Shown here: piece by piece, positions 1 through 6,996 of the stretch
Layout of the letters: every line of letters starts with the position of its first letter
How positions within the stretch are numbered: position 1 is the stretch's first letter
DNA from: Lachnospiraceae bacterium UBA7188
GTDB lineage: Bacteria; Bacillota; Clostridia; Lachnospirales; Lachnospiraceae
Direction: 5' to 3'
DNA length: 11,070 nucleotides
Assembly: GCA_002490995.1 (NCBI GenBank)
Contig: DKVC01000199.1
Span: 3,561 to 14,630, forward strand
Notes under the pieces: generated by a model
The model's input: only the letters and a program-made list of their open reading frames with translations
Database searches by the model: none
What the model was told of the DNA's origin: nothing
Made by a program: the position numbers and the translations under genes

Positions 1-16
1 ATTTCCCGACAGCCCC
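1..16. repeat. Half copy of the TTTCCCGACAGCCCC palindromic element
   Basis: Positions 2-16 read TTTCCCGACAGCCCC, identical to the right arm (3366-3380) of the palindromic element at 3307-3385. The partner arm would lie to the left, outside the window. It begins about 40 bp beyond the permease stop codon, so it could act as a transcript-ending hairpin or be a mobile repeat parked after the gene. Only the half arm is visible, so its full structure cannot be judged. Confidence 0.6.
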
Positions 17-55
17 TTTTATTTTCTGAAACAGAAGCCGACATTCTCCGGGTAT

Positions 56-2329
56 TTACAACATGGTATCATCCCGCAGCACTTCCGCCAGGCTGATTTT
101 GCGCACATTCCGCCATCCCAAATAATAAGCCAGCGCCACAAATCCCAGGATAGCCGCCATAAATACGGCAATGGGAACAAAAGGCGCCTGGGCAAGAAAC
201 TCTCCCACCGCGATATAACTCATTTTCAGCATGAGCCCCATAACAACCACCGCCAGGGGCAAAGTAACCAGAACCGGGCGGCCTGCCAGAACCATTGCCT
301 CAATGCGGAACATCTTCCCCATATTCTCCGGCGTCAGCCCCAGGGACATGTACCTAGCAAATTCCCGCTTTCTCTGGCGTACAAACCCTAAAGTATTGGA
401 AAACACATTGCCGATTCCGATAAGGGCAAGAAGCACGCAGAACCCTCCGAATATCAGCTTCATCCCCTGTATCTGCCTTCCGTTTAACTCGTACTCCTGA
501 ATCCGGTTCTCGCTCTCCGTCACATACTTTCCGGCAAGCAGGCTGTCAATCCGCTCCTGCAGCCCGTTTAGCTGTTCCAGGGTGACATTTTCTCCCCCAA
601 GGATACGCAGATACAGTTCTCCCTCTCCTTCCCCTATCTGTCCCCGGATTTTCTCCCATAAGGACACCGGCAGAAAATGTACCAGCTGGTAATAATCCAG
701 TGTGGCATATTCCTCCCGCAGCAGTGGGACTTCCGCCGTATAACACAGTACCGGAACCTCCGCCATTTCTTCGCTGCCCGGCCGCATTAAGATACTTACC
801 GTCCCTTCTCCGGTGCTGCCCGTGTTCAGATAGGGCACATTTTGCACATGGCGGAAATCAGGATCTGTCACATCCCGGATCAGATTCCGCACCACTGCCC
901 CGTCAAGACAGGGAGGGATACCAATCTGCTCACAATAATCCAGGAAACTGCTGTCATCCAGTATGACAAGGGGCGCATTCACCATCCACCCGCCGTCCAC
1001 TTTCGTCACCACACTTTCGGAAGCATGGGAAAATCCGCCGAAACTCTTCATTTCCTCACTGATTTCCTCCTCCCTGATAACTCTCTTTGCCATGGCCTTC
1101 TGGTATGCCACGACACTTTCCACCCCGGGAAGTGCCCGTATTTCATTTATTTCTTCGAAAGCAGCCCCATCCCCGTCCCGAACCGTAACCATGATATCCC
1201 AGACATCCTGGTAGCGCTCAAAGTACGTTTCTCTGGTACTGATATCCGAAGTGGTCACAAAGCATTCCATCATGGTAAAAGCCATGAAAGAGAAAACCAG
1301 GGACAGAGATGCCGTCCGCAAAGCCTTCCTCTGGGCTTTCAGGGCATTTCCGGCCAGTTCCCCTTCCATACCGAAGAAAAGCCCCAGAATACGGGAGTTT
1401 TTCCTTCGTTTCAGCTGCAATTCTCCTGTATTTTTAATGGCTTCAAGGGGCGTTAGCCTGCTTAGCTTTCCTGCCGGCAGCCATGCGGAAATCCATATGG
1501 TAAGCACCGTTACGAACAATGTCACTCCAAGAACCAGAGGGTGGTAGCCGAATACAGCCTTATGCCTGCCGGGCACTTCGCCTCCAAGGATCCGATTGGT
1601 CAGCTCCAGGATTCCCATGCTGCCTGCGATTCCTGACAGATTCCCTGCCACTACCGGAAAAGCGCACAGTACCGCCGCCTCCTGCAAGAGACAGGTCCTG
1701 ATCTGTCTGGGTGTTGCCCCGATACTGGAAAAAATCCCGAACTGATGAATCCTTGCATTCATGGACAGGACAAAGGAATTATGGATAATGACAATGAGGG
1801 AAAAGGATGCGATTCCCGTTATCAGGAGAAACAACGGGAACAGCAGCCTGGGCGCCGGGTCTGAAGGATGACGGATCAGGTACATGGCCAGAAGCCCGTA
1901 GTGATAGGCAGTCTGTTCCGGAGAAGCCCCCGCCAGCTCAGCGATGCGGGGCGTATCCTTCAGCACGGCTCCGTACCGGTCAAAATACAGGTCGATTACG
2001 GTTTCCGACTCCTGTCCATCTCCCTGCTCCACATAACTCTGTTTCCCGTAAGACGCTGCCCCTTCTCCGGTACCGTCCCTCACCACCATATCCTTCACAC
2101 TTGCAAAATTCCTCACGGCTTCTATCTCTTCCGGGCTAAACGATCCTGCTATGCGGCTCTGCCATCCACCTTCCTCCAGGACTATCCGCTCCACTTCATA
2201 TTTCCAGAGGTTATAGAACACACCGCACAGAAGCGATAACAGCAGAGCGGAAATAAATGCTGCAATCCTGACGGACAAACCTGACAAACGATTATTTTGT
2301 ATATAACTTTTTGAATATTCTTTCCACAT
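56..2329 (-). CDS. FtsX-like ABC transporter permease
   Basis: Membrane subunit of an ABC exporter of the FtsX/MacB-like type, paired with the ATPase encoded just upstream. At 757 aa it has the two-module layout of the large permeases. TM1 is at about residues 20-42. A first FtsX core with three segments spans about 162-300 and ends in the typical ...PLEAIK. Another segment lies at about 338-358, followed by a large extracytoplasmic region (~360-620). The second FtsX core covers about 625-755 and ends SLAEVLRDD. The motifs FGIFSSIGATPRQI and FARYMSLGLTPENM are the coupling-helix repeats usual in this family. The start MWKEYSKSYI fits the family, although the ribosome binding site (AGGA directly before the ATG) is poorly spaced. 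The gap to the ATPase is 67 bp and holds an inverted repeat. The substrate is unknown; antimicrobial peptide export or sensing is possible, but the sequence does not show it. Confidence 0.9.
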   Translation of the reverse strand: MWKEYSKSYIQNNRLSGLSVRIAAFISALLLSLLCGVFYNLWKYEVERIVLEEGGWQSRIAGSFSPEEIEAVRNFASVKDMVVRDGTGEGAASYGKQSYVEQGDGQESETVIDLYFDRYGAVLKDTPRIAELAGASPEQTAYHYGLLAMYLIRHPSDPAPRLLFPLFLLITGIASFSLIVIIHNSFVLSMNARIHQFGIFSSIGATPRQIRTCLLQEAAVLCAFPVVAGNLSGIAGSMGILELTNRILGGEVPGRHKAVFGYHPLVLGVTLFVTVLTIWISAWLPAGKLSRLTPLEAIKNTGELQLKRRKNSRILGLFFGMEGELAGNALKAQRKALRTASLSLVFSFMAFTMMECFVTTSDISTRETYFERYQDVWDIMVTVRDGDGAAFEEINEIRALPGVESVVAYQKAMAKRVIREEEISEEMKSFGGFSHASESVVTKVDGGWMVNAPLVILDDSSFLDYCEQIGIPPCLDGAVVRNLIRDVTDPDFRHVQNVPYLNTGSTGEGTVSILMRPGSEEMAEVPVLCYTAEVPLLREEYATLDYYQLVHFLPVSLWEKIRGQIGEGEGELYLRILGGENVTLEQLNGLQERIDSLLAGKYVTESENRIQEYELNGRQIQGMKLIFGGFCVLLALIGIGNVFSNTLGFVRQRKREFARYMSLGLTPENMGKMFRIEAMVLAGRPVLVTLPLAVVVMGLMLKMSYIAVGEFLAQAPFVPIAVFMAAILGFVALAYYLGWRNVRKISLAEVLRDDTML

Positions 2330-2335
2330 ATCCTG

Positions 2336-2408
2336 TCGCTGTCATGCATTAAGAAATTGTCTGAAGCTAACATGTGCATCAGACTTTTCCTTATCCTTAT
2401 GACAGCGA
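2336..2408 (-). promoter_or_regulatory. Inverted repeat spanning the ATPase-permease junction
   Basis: TCGCTGTCAT (2336-2345) and ATGACAGCGA (2399-2408) are a perfect 10-bp inverted repeat. One arm covers the last ATPase codons and part of its stop; the other ends 6 bp before the permease start codon. Between them GTCTGA/TCAGAC could form an inner 6-bp stem. In the minus-strand transcript the fold would bring the ATPase stop close to the permease ribosome binding site, which may couple or tune translation. The pairing is visible in the sequence; the function is inferred. Confidence 0.4.
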
Positions 2409-3095
2409 TTTCACCTCCCCCCTGTGCTCGTCGCTGATGATGTGCCCGTCTTCTATGGTTATGATACGTTCTGCCTCCAAAGCCACCTTTTCATCGTGGG
2501 TAATCAGCAGAATGGTCTGCTCCAGATTGCGGTGGGAAAGCTTCAGCATATCCATAATCTCCCTGGTATTTTTCTGGTCCAGGTTCCCGGTGGGCTCATC
2601 TGCCAGAAGCAGCGCCGGACGGTAAATCAGGGAGCGCGCAATAGCCACTCTCTGCTGTTGTCCCCCGGACAGCTGGTTGGGCAGGGCATCCAGCCTGTCG
2701 GAAATCCCCAGGGAACTGACAATTTTCTCGAAATATTCCGTGTTTGGCTTCTTCCGGTCAAGCGCCAGGGGCATACAGATATTTTTCCGCACCGTCAGTG
2801 TGGGAACCAGGTTATAAAACTGATACACCAATCCTACTTTCCTCCGCCGGAAAATCGCCGCCTCCGTCCGGTTCAGACGGGCCAGGTCGGTTCCGTCTAT
2901 AGTGACTTTTCCTGATGTGGGCTTATCCACGGTGCCCAGAATATGCAGCAGGGTGGATTTCCCGGAGCCGGAAGCCCCCATAATCGCTACAAATTCGCCT
3001 TTGCTGACTGACAGGTCAATCCCGTCCAGTGCCTTTACCTGATTGTCTCCGGAACCGTAGGTCTTCCGGAGGGCTTCGCATTTTAAAATCTCCAT
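2397..3095 (-). CDS. ABC transporter ATP-binding protein (MacB/LolD-like)
   Basis: Cytoplasmic ATPase that powers the adjacent FtsX-type permease. At 232 aa it has every nucleotide-binding motif: Walker A GASGSGKST (residues 40-48), Q-loop Q92 in VYQFYNLVPTLTV, signature LSGGQ (142-146) followed by QQRVAIARSL, Walker B LLLADEP (162-168), D-loop NLD (171-173) and switch histidine H200 in LLITHD. The pattern ADEPTGNLD is typical of the exporter-type subfamily. I chose the start at MEILKCEALRKTYG because the family begins there and GAGG precedes it at good spacing. The frame stays open for 37 more codons to an ATG at 3206 that also has a GAGGA, but that extension is encoded by a tandem repeat. 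An extended -10 promoter lies at 3255-3263. Confidence 0.93.
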   Translation of the reverse strand: MEILKCEALRKTYGSGDNQVKALDGIDLSVSKGEFVAIMGASGSGKSTLLHILGTVDKPTSGKVTIDGTDLARLNRTEAAIFRRRKVGLVYQFYNLVPTLTVRKNICMPLALDRKKPNTEYFEKIVSSLGISDRLDALPNQLSGGQQQRVAIARSLIYRPALLLADEPTGNLDQKNTREIMDMLKLSHRNLEQTILLITHDEKVALEAERIITIEDGHIISDEHRGEVKSLS

Positions 3096-3137
3096 TTTAC
3101 TTTTTTCCTCGCTTTCCTGCCTGCTGTATGCAGGTTT

Positions 3138-3208
3138 TTCCAGTTGCGCAGACTCAGAAAATGCTTTACATTTCCCGTTGCGTAGACTCGAAAAAATGCT
3201 GCGCATTT
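3138..3208. repeat. Two imperfect ~34-bp tandem repeats in the ATPase leader
   Basis: Two adjacent units, 3138-3170 and 3172-3205, share a TTGCG(C/T)AGACTC core followed by an A-rich stretch and ATGCT. On the minus strand they lie between the putative promoter and the ATPase start. The second unit also contains AAAAATGC-TGC-GCATTTTT (3192-3210), a small stem that on the minus strand is followed by a T run and could act as a weak attenuator. The unit looks like a dispersed Clostridia repeat, but its family is not confirmed. Confidence 0.5.
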
Positions 3209-3216
3209 TTCCTCGT

Positions 3217-3253
3217 TACAGTAAGAAAGTTGTTATGCAACTTTCTTACTGTA
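3217..3253. promoter_or_regulatory. Perfect 16-bp palindrome, possible operator
   Basis: TACAGTAAGAAAGTTG (3217-3232) and its exact reverse complement (3238-3253) flank a 5-bp centre, TTATG. It starts 2 bp downstream of the extended -10 box on the minus strand, so the transcription start would fall inside one arm. That is a classic repressor operator position. It could also be an end of a small repetitive element that includes the neighbouring tandem repeats. Confidence 0.5.
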
Positions 3254-3254
3254 T

Positions 3255-3263
3255 ATTATAGCA
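3255..3263 (-). promoter_or_regulatory. Extended -10 promoter for the ABC transporter genes
   Basis: The minus strand reads TGC-TATAAT: a perfect -10 hexamer (3255-3260) with an extended TGN (3261-3263). No good -35 hexamer is seen 16-18 bp upstream, which the extended -10 could make up for. A 6-bp inverted repeat, TTACAG/CTGTAA (3272-3291), covers the -35 area. It sits about 160 bp before the ATPase start and would drive ATPase and permease together. Confidence 0.5.
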
Positions 3264-3306
3264 AATGAAAATTACAGATCAGTGACTGTAAAAAAGAATT
3301 TGTGTA

Positions 3307-3385
3307 ATAATGGGGCTGTCGGGAAATAAATGCATTCCCACAATATATATTGTGAATGAATACTGTTTCCCGACAGCCCCATTAT
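3307..3385. repeat. 79-bp palindromic MITE-like element
   Basis: Perfect 20-bp terminal arms at 3307-3326 and 3366-3385 enclose a 39-bp centre that is nearly palindromic itself: CACAATATATATTGTG (3340-3355) is a perfect 16-bp palindrome flanked by CATTC and GAATG. The 15-bp core GGGGCTGTCGGGAAA recurs at the left edge of the window, so this is a repeated element. It encodes no protein. It lies between the lipoprotein gene and the ABC promoter and may also end lipoprotein transcripts, though its T tract is weak. The remaining 3386-3512 shows no gene. Confidence 0.7.
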
Positions 3386-3512
3386 ATACTTAAGGTTCTA
3401 TCCTTTTTCTGTCTGGCCGATTTGGATTTTTTCGACTTCCAAAAGTGCCCAAAAATTCAAATCCCCTCCAATCTTACGTATGATTCCCCGTCTCATAACA
3501 CCACCGGCTGCC

Positions 3513-5939
3513 CTACCGTGACTCCTGCAGCAGCAGGCTGACCCTGTTCTGAATCTTGTCCACGGTGCTGTCCAGATCCACCTGTCCGGAAAAATATCCT
3601 TCCGCCTCCTCGTTGATGATATTCTGGATCACCGGATGAAGCTCAAACCGATTCGCTGCGCTCTCCACAAGCCTTAAAACCGCATCCACCTCTTCCCGGG
3701 AAGCGGCATAGACTATGATGATCTCATTCCCAGCCCCATAAGTGCCTTTGGGTAGCCTTTCTCTCCCGCCGCTTTCCGATTCGGATTCGGTGTAATCCTC
3801 CTTCATGGCGGCTTCCATCACCTCGTCGAAGCGTTCCTGCACCATGGGAAAGCCCTGCCCGTCATACCCCTGCTGCAGGTAAAATTTTACGAACTCCCAC
3901 GCACCCGACTGGTTTTTGCTTCTCGCATTGACTGCCACGTCACTGCTGCGGAAAGCCACCGCCGTGCCGCTGCCCTCTGCCGCGGGATAACCGATAAAGG
4001 AAATCTTCCCACCGTACAGCTCCTTTTCCAGCTGATAGTCCGCCACACTGGAAATCATGCCCACGGTAAACACCTGCTTCCTGTCCCGGATTCCCTGCAG
4101 GTAGCTCCATTCCCCCGCCGCAGGATGGTAGTTTGCGGCAAAAGAAAGCACTTCCTTAAAATACTCTCCGTCAAACTCGCAGGTGCCTGTCTCCCAGTCC
4201 ACAAATTCATCCATACAGGCGCTGCAGAGCCTGGTAAGCACCGGCTCGTCCCCGGAGAAGCCGCCGATAGCATTCACATCCTTCCCGGCATCCGCCAGAA
4301 TCCGGAGCAGTTCCGAGAAGGTGACACCGCTTCTTCCCCTCGCTACGTCCTCATACCCCCACATGGTATGGAGCTGAAAGGAAGGGGCGATGCTGTATAA
4401 ATGGCCCTGTTCCTCAAAGACTTTTAACACGGACTGCACCAGCATGTTTTTGGAAAACTCCCCATCCTCCTCCATGAAACCGTACAGATCCGCCAGCACG
4501 CCCTTCCCGGAAAAGATTCGATAATCGATTCCCGATGCGGCGATAATATCCGGCGCTTTTCCGGTCACCACATCCAGCTTCAGCTTCTCGTCGGCATCCT
4601 CATAATTCCCCTCCCTCGTGTAATAATCTACGATTTCCACCCGGTAACCGGCGCTGTTCCGGTTAAATTCTGCCACTGCTTTCTCCAAATCCTGGGCTGC
4701 CATGACTACCCCTAAGGTCACTGTCACTTTATTCGAAGCCCCCGGGGTAAAGACCGCCAGCTCCAGGGAGCCGGACTCCGTATCCCGGTCAATGATCTCC
4801 ATCCTGTCATTTCCTTTCCCCAGGAACACGATATCCGATGACAGGAGCCCATAGGATGCCAGGTCCAGCACCTGCACCTTTTCCCGGATGTCGTACCGTA
4901 ATTCAGTGAGCACATTGTCCCGGCAGTACAGCCATCCCCTGCCGGTAAAGGTCAAATGCTCCGGGATATTCGCATCCTCCATGCCAAAGCAGTCAAAGGC
5001 CGTCCCCAGCCTCACCGGCTCCGTCAGCTTCTGCCCTGCCACGTCGATTTCCTGCAGCACGATGTCAGTCTGGTCCTTCATGAGAAAACCGGGGCTGCCC
5101 TCCCCATCAATCTGAAAGCACAGCACGTCCACTCCCGAAACGTCGGCAACCTCCTGATAAAAGACGGTTTTCATCTGCCCGTCCTTCACATAGACCCGGT
5201 CCGCCATATACCATACTTCCCTTTCCATGCCGTCACTTTTTTCCGTCTTTGGAACCATCAATCCGCACCAGACATAGGTGTATCCTTCAGCGTCTGTCCC
5301 GACGCCCTTCAAAACCATGTTATTTCTTTCAAAACAGTCTTCCAGTTCAATCTGTTCCTGTTCCTGGGAGCCGCTTTTCGTGTCGATTTTCCATAGGCCC
5401 GTCTCATCCCCCTCCGCCGGAAGATAGAGATTTCCGTCCTTATCTGCCGCCATTCCGGAATCCAGGGCCGCACCCTGCAGGGAAATTGTTCCCTCTACGG
5501 TAAGGCTCTCCTTCCCGACACAGTCCAGCCAGTTCTGACCATCCTTTTCGTATACACCGTAAAATGTTCCGCCCGCTGACAACACCTGGGTATAGGAATT
5601 CTCCAACGGAAAATAAGCCGTCTGCCAGGTAACAGGTCCGTCGTCCCAGAGGCTGCCTCCTGCTCCGTCCTGCCCGGCGCTGTCTTTCTCGCCGGCGCTG
5701 TCTTTCTCGCCGGCGCTGTCTTTCTCGCCTGTACTGTCTTTTTCGCCCGTGTTGTCTTTCACGCCTGCTACGCCCTCCGTGCCGGCTTCCCCTTCCGTAT
5801 TCGTACTGTTTTCTAATTCCACCACCGAAAGACCCTGTACGGCATCCGTTTTCCTTTCCGCATCCCCTTTCCCGCACCCTGTCATGACCAGTGCCAGTAT
5901 ACACATCGCGGCGATGATTCTGCTCTCTTCCTTACTCAT
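3513..5939 (-). CDS. Lipoprotein extracellular solute-binding protein with N-terminal propeller-like region
   Basis: Membrane-anchored extracellular substrate-binding protein. With the start at MSKEESRII it is 808 aa. A hydrophobic signal segment ends in the lipobox VMTGC with lipid-accepting Cys22. Residues ~61-90 form a charged linker of five near-identical hexapeptides (GEKDSA type). About 105-400 is beta-rich with propeller-like repeats (DKDGNLYLPAEG, DAEGYTYVW). About 403-800 resembles the family 1 solute-binding fold (LEKAVAEFNR, LKLDVVTGKAPDII, then a YSIAPSF region). No permease genes for import adjoin it, so its partner is unknown; it may be an orphan receptor. The frame is open up to 6038, but the extra residues come from a repeat found again at 10490-10521, and the lipobox favours a start at 5939, with 5948 as the alternative. 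A GGAGG lies 11 bp before 5939. Confidence 0.82.
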   Translation of the reverse strand: MSKEESRIIAAMCILALVMTGCGKGDAERKTDAVQGLSVVELENSTNTEGEAGTEGVAGVKDNTGEKDSTGEKDSAGEKDSAGEKDSAGQDGAGGSLWDDGPVTWQTAYFPLENSYTQVLSAGGTFYGVYEKDGQNWLDCVGKESLTVEGTISLQGAALDSGMAADKDGNLYLPAEGDETGLWKIDTKSGSQEQEQIELEDCFERNNMVLKGVGTDAEGYTYVWCGLMVPKTEKSDGMEREVWYMADRVYVKDGQMKTVFYQEVADVSGVDVLCFQIDGEGSPGFLMKDQTDIVLQEIDVAGQKLTEPVRLGTAFDCFGMEDANIPEHLTFTGRGWLYCRDNVLTELRYDIREKVQVLDLASYGLLSSDIVFLGKGNDRMEIIDRDTESGSLELAVFTPGASNKVTVTLGVVMAAQDLEKAVAEFNRNSAGYRVEIVDYYTREGNYEDADEKLKLDVVTGKAPDIIAASGIDYRIFSGKGVLADLYGFMEEDGEFSKNMLVQSVLKVFEEQGHLYSIAPSFQLHTMWGYEDVARGRSGVTFSELLRILADAGKDVNAIGGFSGDEPVLTRLCSACMDEFVDWETGTCEFDGEYFKEVLSFAANYHPAAGEWSYLQGIRDRKQVFTVGMISSVADYQLEKELYGGKISFIGYPAAEGSGTAVAFRSSDVAVNARSKNQSGAWEFVKFYLQQGYDGQGFPMVQERFDEVMEAAMKEDYTESESESGGRERLPKGTYGAGNEIIIVYAASREEVDAVLRLVESAANRFELHPVIQNIINEEAEGYFSGQVDLDSTVDKIQNRVSLLLQESR
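5676..5765. repeat. Five 18-bp tandem repeats in the lipoprotein linker
   Basis: Five in-phase 18-bp units run from 5676 to 5765. The first three (5676-5729) are identical, GGCGCTGTCTTTCTCGCC; the last two have diverged. They encode the linker GEKDSA/T between the lipid anchor and the folded domains. Identical units next to diverged ones suggest recent expansion by slippage, so linker length may vary between strains. Confidence 0.9.
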
Positions 5940-5988
5940 ACCCCTCATACCCTCCGCTACTTTCCTGAGGCTGCCTCTGCACAGCCGT

Positions 5989-6020
5989 ATTTTATACTGC
6001 ACGCCGTTATGATTTGCAGT
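5989..6020 (-). repeat. 32-bp repeat, copy 1 (inverted partner at 10490-10521)
   Basis: Read on the minus strand, this begins ACTGCAAAT and ends TGCAGTATAAAAT. It matches 10490-10521 on the plus strand at 27 of 32 positions. The ends ACTGCA and TGCAGT are complementary, so each copy can form a small stem. The 3' end carries a -10-like TATAAA, and it lies about 50 bp before the lipoprotein start in the same direction, so it may help promote that gene. Confidence 0.55.
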
Positions 6021-6078
6021 AACCAACAACAAAGCCACTATTACTGCAGTGGCAAGCCATTATCATTATAATGGCTTT

Positions 6079-6141
6079 AAGACCGTCAGCCAGATATGCT
6101 TGCTGTAGACAGATTAGTAAATTCTGACGGTCTTGAGTATA
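6079..6141 (-). promoter_or_regulatory. Putative lipoprotein promoter with 11-bp inverted repeat
   Basis: The minus strand reads TGG-TATACT with the -10 at 6136-6141 (extended TGN). No clear -35 is seen. Directly downstream AAGACCGTCAG (6079-6089) pairs with CTGACGGTCTT (6124-6134) across 34 bp. The expected transcription start falls in or next to the first arm, which suits a two-site operator better than an RNA stem. The effect on transcription is inferred. Confidence 0.4.
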
Positions 6142-6324
6142 CCACCATTTTATCTGCTCTTTGTATCATCTTCTTTCCAGACTTGTATCAGGGTTGTATC
6201 AGAGCTTCATCAAGAACGGGTTTTCACTCATCATTCTTCCCCTCTTCCAACACCGCCCAATCCCATGATGCAGTTTCCCACTTTCGCTTAGGAATTGTGA
6301 AGAAGTAAATTTGCACTATTTTTA

Positions 6325-6353
6325 TTGATTTTTGTCTTTTCCTGTGATATGCT
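6325..6353 (+). promoter_or_regulatory. Sigma-A-like promoter for the 6411 gene
   Basis: TTGATT (6325-6330) and TATGCT (6348-6353) are 17 bp apart, each matching four of six consensus bases. The start codon follows about 58 bp downstream. This is the only reasonable plus-strand promoter seen in the window. Confidence 0.45.
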
Positions 6354-6410
6354 GGCTGCAAAGATGGATGTGAAAAGATATGGCAGAAATGAAAGGCAAA
6401 GTACACAAAA

Positions 6411-6851
6411 ATGAAGCAAAAAATGATCGACTTTTTACTGGCTCGCGGAAATCCTTCGATTCAGCTCAGGGTGAAAAAGGAAGTATTGCACACAATCACC
6501 CCGGAGGAAGAAAAGGCGTTGCAGGAACAGATACTGACAGAAAAAACAGTCCGGTTCATAGGCGAAAAGCAGTTGGAAAACGGGTGGATCGGCCTGGGTT
6601 TTCATGGCAGCAGCAAAAATGCCGGCCAGTATGACAATCAGGAAACCGGAACCAAATATCTGGGTGAAAAAGGGCTGAAGGGAACAACGATTTACGGCAT
6701 CTGCTCCGTAAATATTTATGACGGCGAATTCCGGGGATGGTCCCCCTATTTTGGCGCACAGCTGGAGACGGACTGGCGCGCAAAAGTTCGCCGGCAGTGC
6801 GATATCACCTTCAGGGCATTGCTGATCATGCACTATGCAGGGGTAGAATAA
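6411..6851 (+). pseudogene. Truncated hypothetical gene with repeat-derived 3' end
   Basis: The only convincing plus-strand gene (146 aa). Residues 1 to about 92, through QLENGWIGLGFHGSS, GQYDNQETGTKYL and EKGLKGT, have a clear protein character and resemble the N-terminus of a longer hypothetical family in Clostridia that I cannot name functionally. From about residue 93 to the end (CDITFRALLIMHYAGVE) the character changes. The final codons run straight into an ~88-bp repeat (6833-6920) that recurs at 7543-7633. The simplest reading is that a repeat element replaced or interrupted the original 3' part and supplied a new stop. The ribosome binding site is weak (AAAGG about 14 bp before the ATG). 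If expressed, the product would probably not be functional. Confidence 0.55.
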
Positions 6852-6920
6852 ATGCAACTGCCAGCCAACGGTTCCAGCCGGAAGGAACAGACACTTATAT
6901 GTGCCTGTAAAAGTAAATTC
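6833..6920. repeat. ~88-bp dispersed repeat, copy A
   Basis: This aligns with 7543-7633 over nearly its full length with a few substitutions and small gaps. Shared blocks include GGGGTAGAAT, CGGTTCC, GGAAGGA, CAGACACTTA and TGTGCCTGTAAAAGT. The CAGACAC...GTGCCTG part forms a short imperfect stem. This copy seems to belong to a longer insertion starting near 6690 inside the 6411 gene. Confidence 0.75.
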
Positions 6921-6930
6921 CTTTTTCACC

Positions 6931-6958
6931 AAAAGAGGTGGCTGGATTTCCGGCCACC
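6931..6958 (-). terminator. Terminator of the 63-aa gene
   Basis: On the minus strand GGTGGC (6953-6958) pairs with GCCACC (6937-6942), with two more inner G-C pairs across one mismatch, followed by TCTTTT. It lies about 40 bp beyond the stop of the 6997-7188 gene. The T tract is short, so strength is uncertain. Confidence 0.55.
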
Positions 6959-6996
6959 AAAAATTAGAAATAATTGCTATTCAGCTATAGTGATTG

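Larger units (their letters stand above)
6039..6410. other. Intergenic region with inverted repeats and divergent promoters
   Basis: This 372-bp stretch separates the minus-strand lipoprotein from the plus-strand 6411 gene. I see no gene in it. It holds a perfect 10-bp hairpin (AAGCCATTAT/ATAATGGCTT, 6054-6077), a wider 11-bp inverted repeat (6079-6134), a minus-strand extended -10 and a plus-strand promoter. Confidence 0.6.

Noticed and set aside
842..1456. 204-aa plus-strand open frame inside the permease gene
   Set aside because: Antisense shadow: rich in His, Pro and Ser, no domain pattern, while the minus-strand frame is clearly a permease.
2182..2379. Minus-strand 65-aa open frame with a good AAGGA before its ATG, in the ATPase-permease gap
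   Set aside because: It overlaps the permease start out of frame, is rich in Cys and low in protein-like pattern, and the permease N-terminus itself is typical of its family.
3096..3206. 37-residue N-terminal extension of the ABC ATPase
   Set aside because: It is encoded by the imperfect tandem repeat; family members start at MEILK-like sequence and a good ribosome binding site precedes 3095. Kept only as an alternative.
5676..5765. Possible CRISPR-like array
   Set aside because: Units are contiguous 18-bp coding repeats without spacers.
5440..5904. Arg-rich repetitive minus-strand frame (RRERQ units)
   Set aside because: A frame-shifted reading of the 18-bp repeats in the lipoprotein linker.
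6435..6932. 165-aa minus-strand open frame opposite the truncated gene, similar in part to another at 7462-7809
   Set aside because: The shared stretch (TFTGT.KCL.LPAGT) is explained by the DNA repeat at 6833-6920 and 7543-7633, not by two homologous genes.
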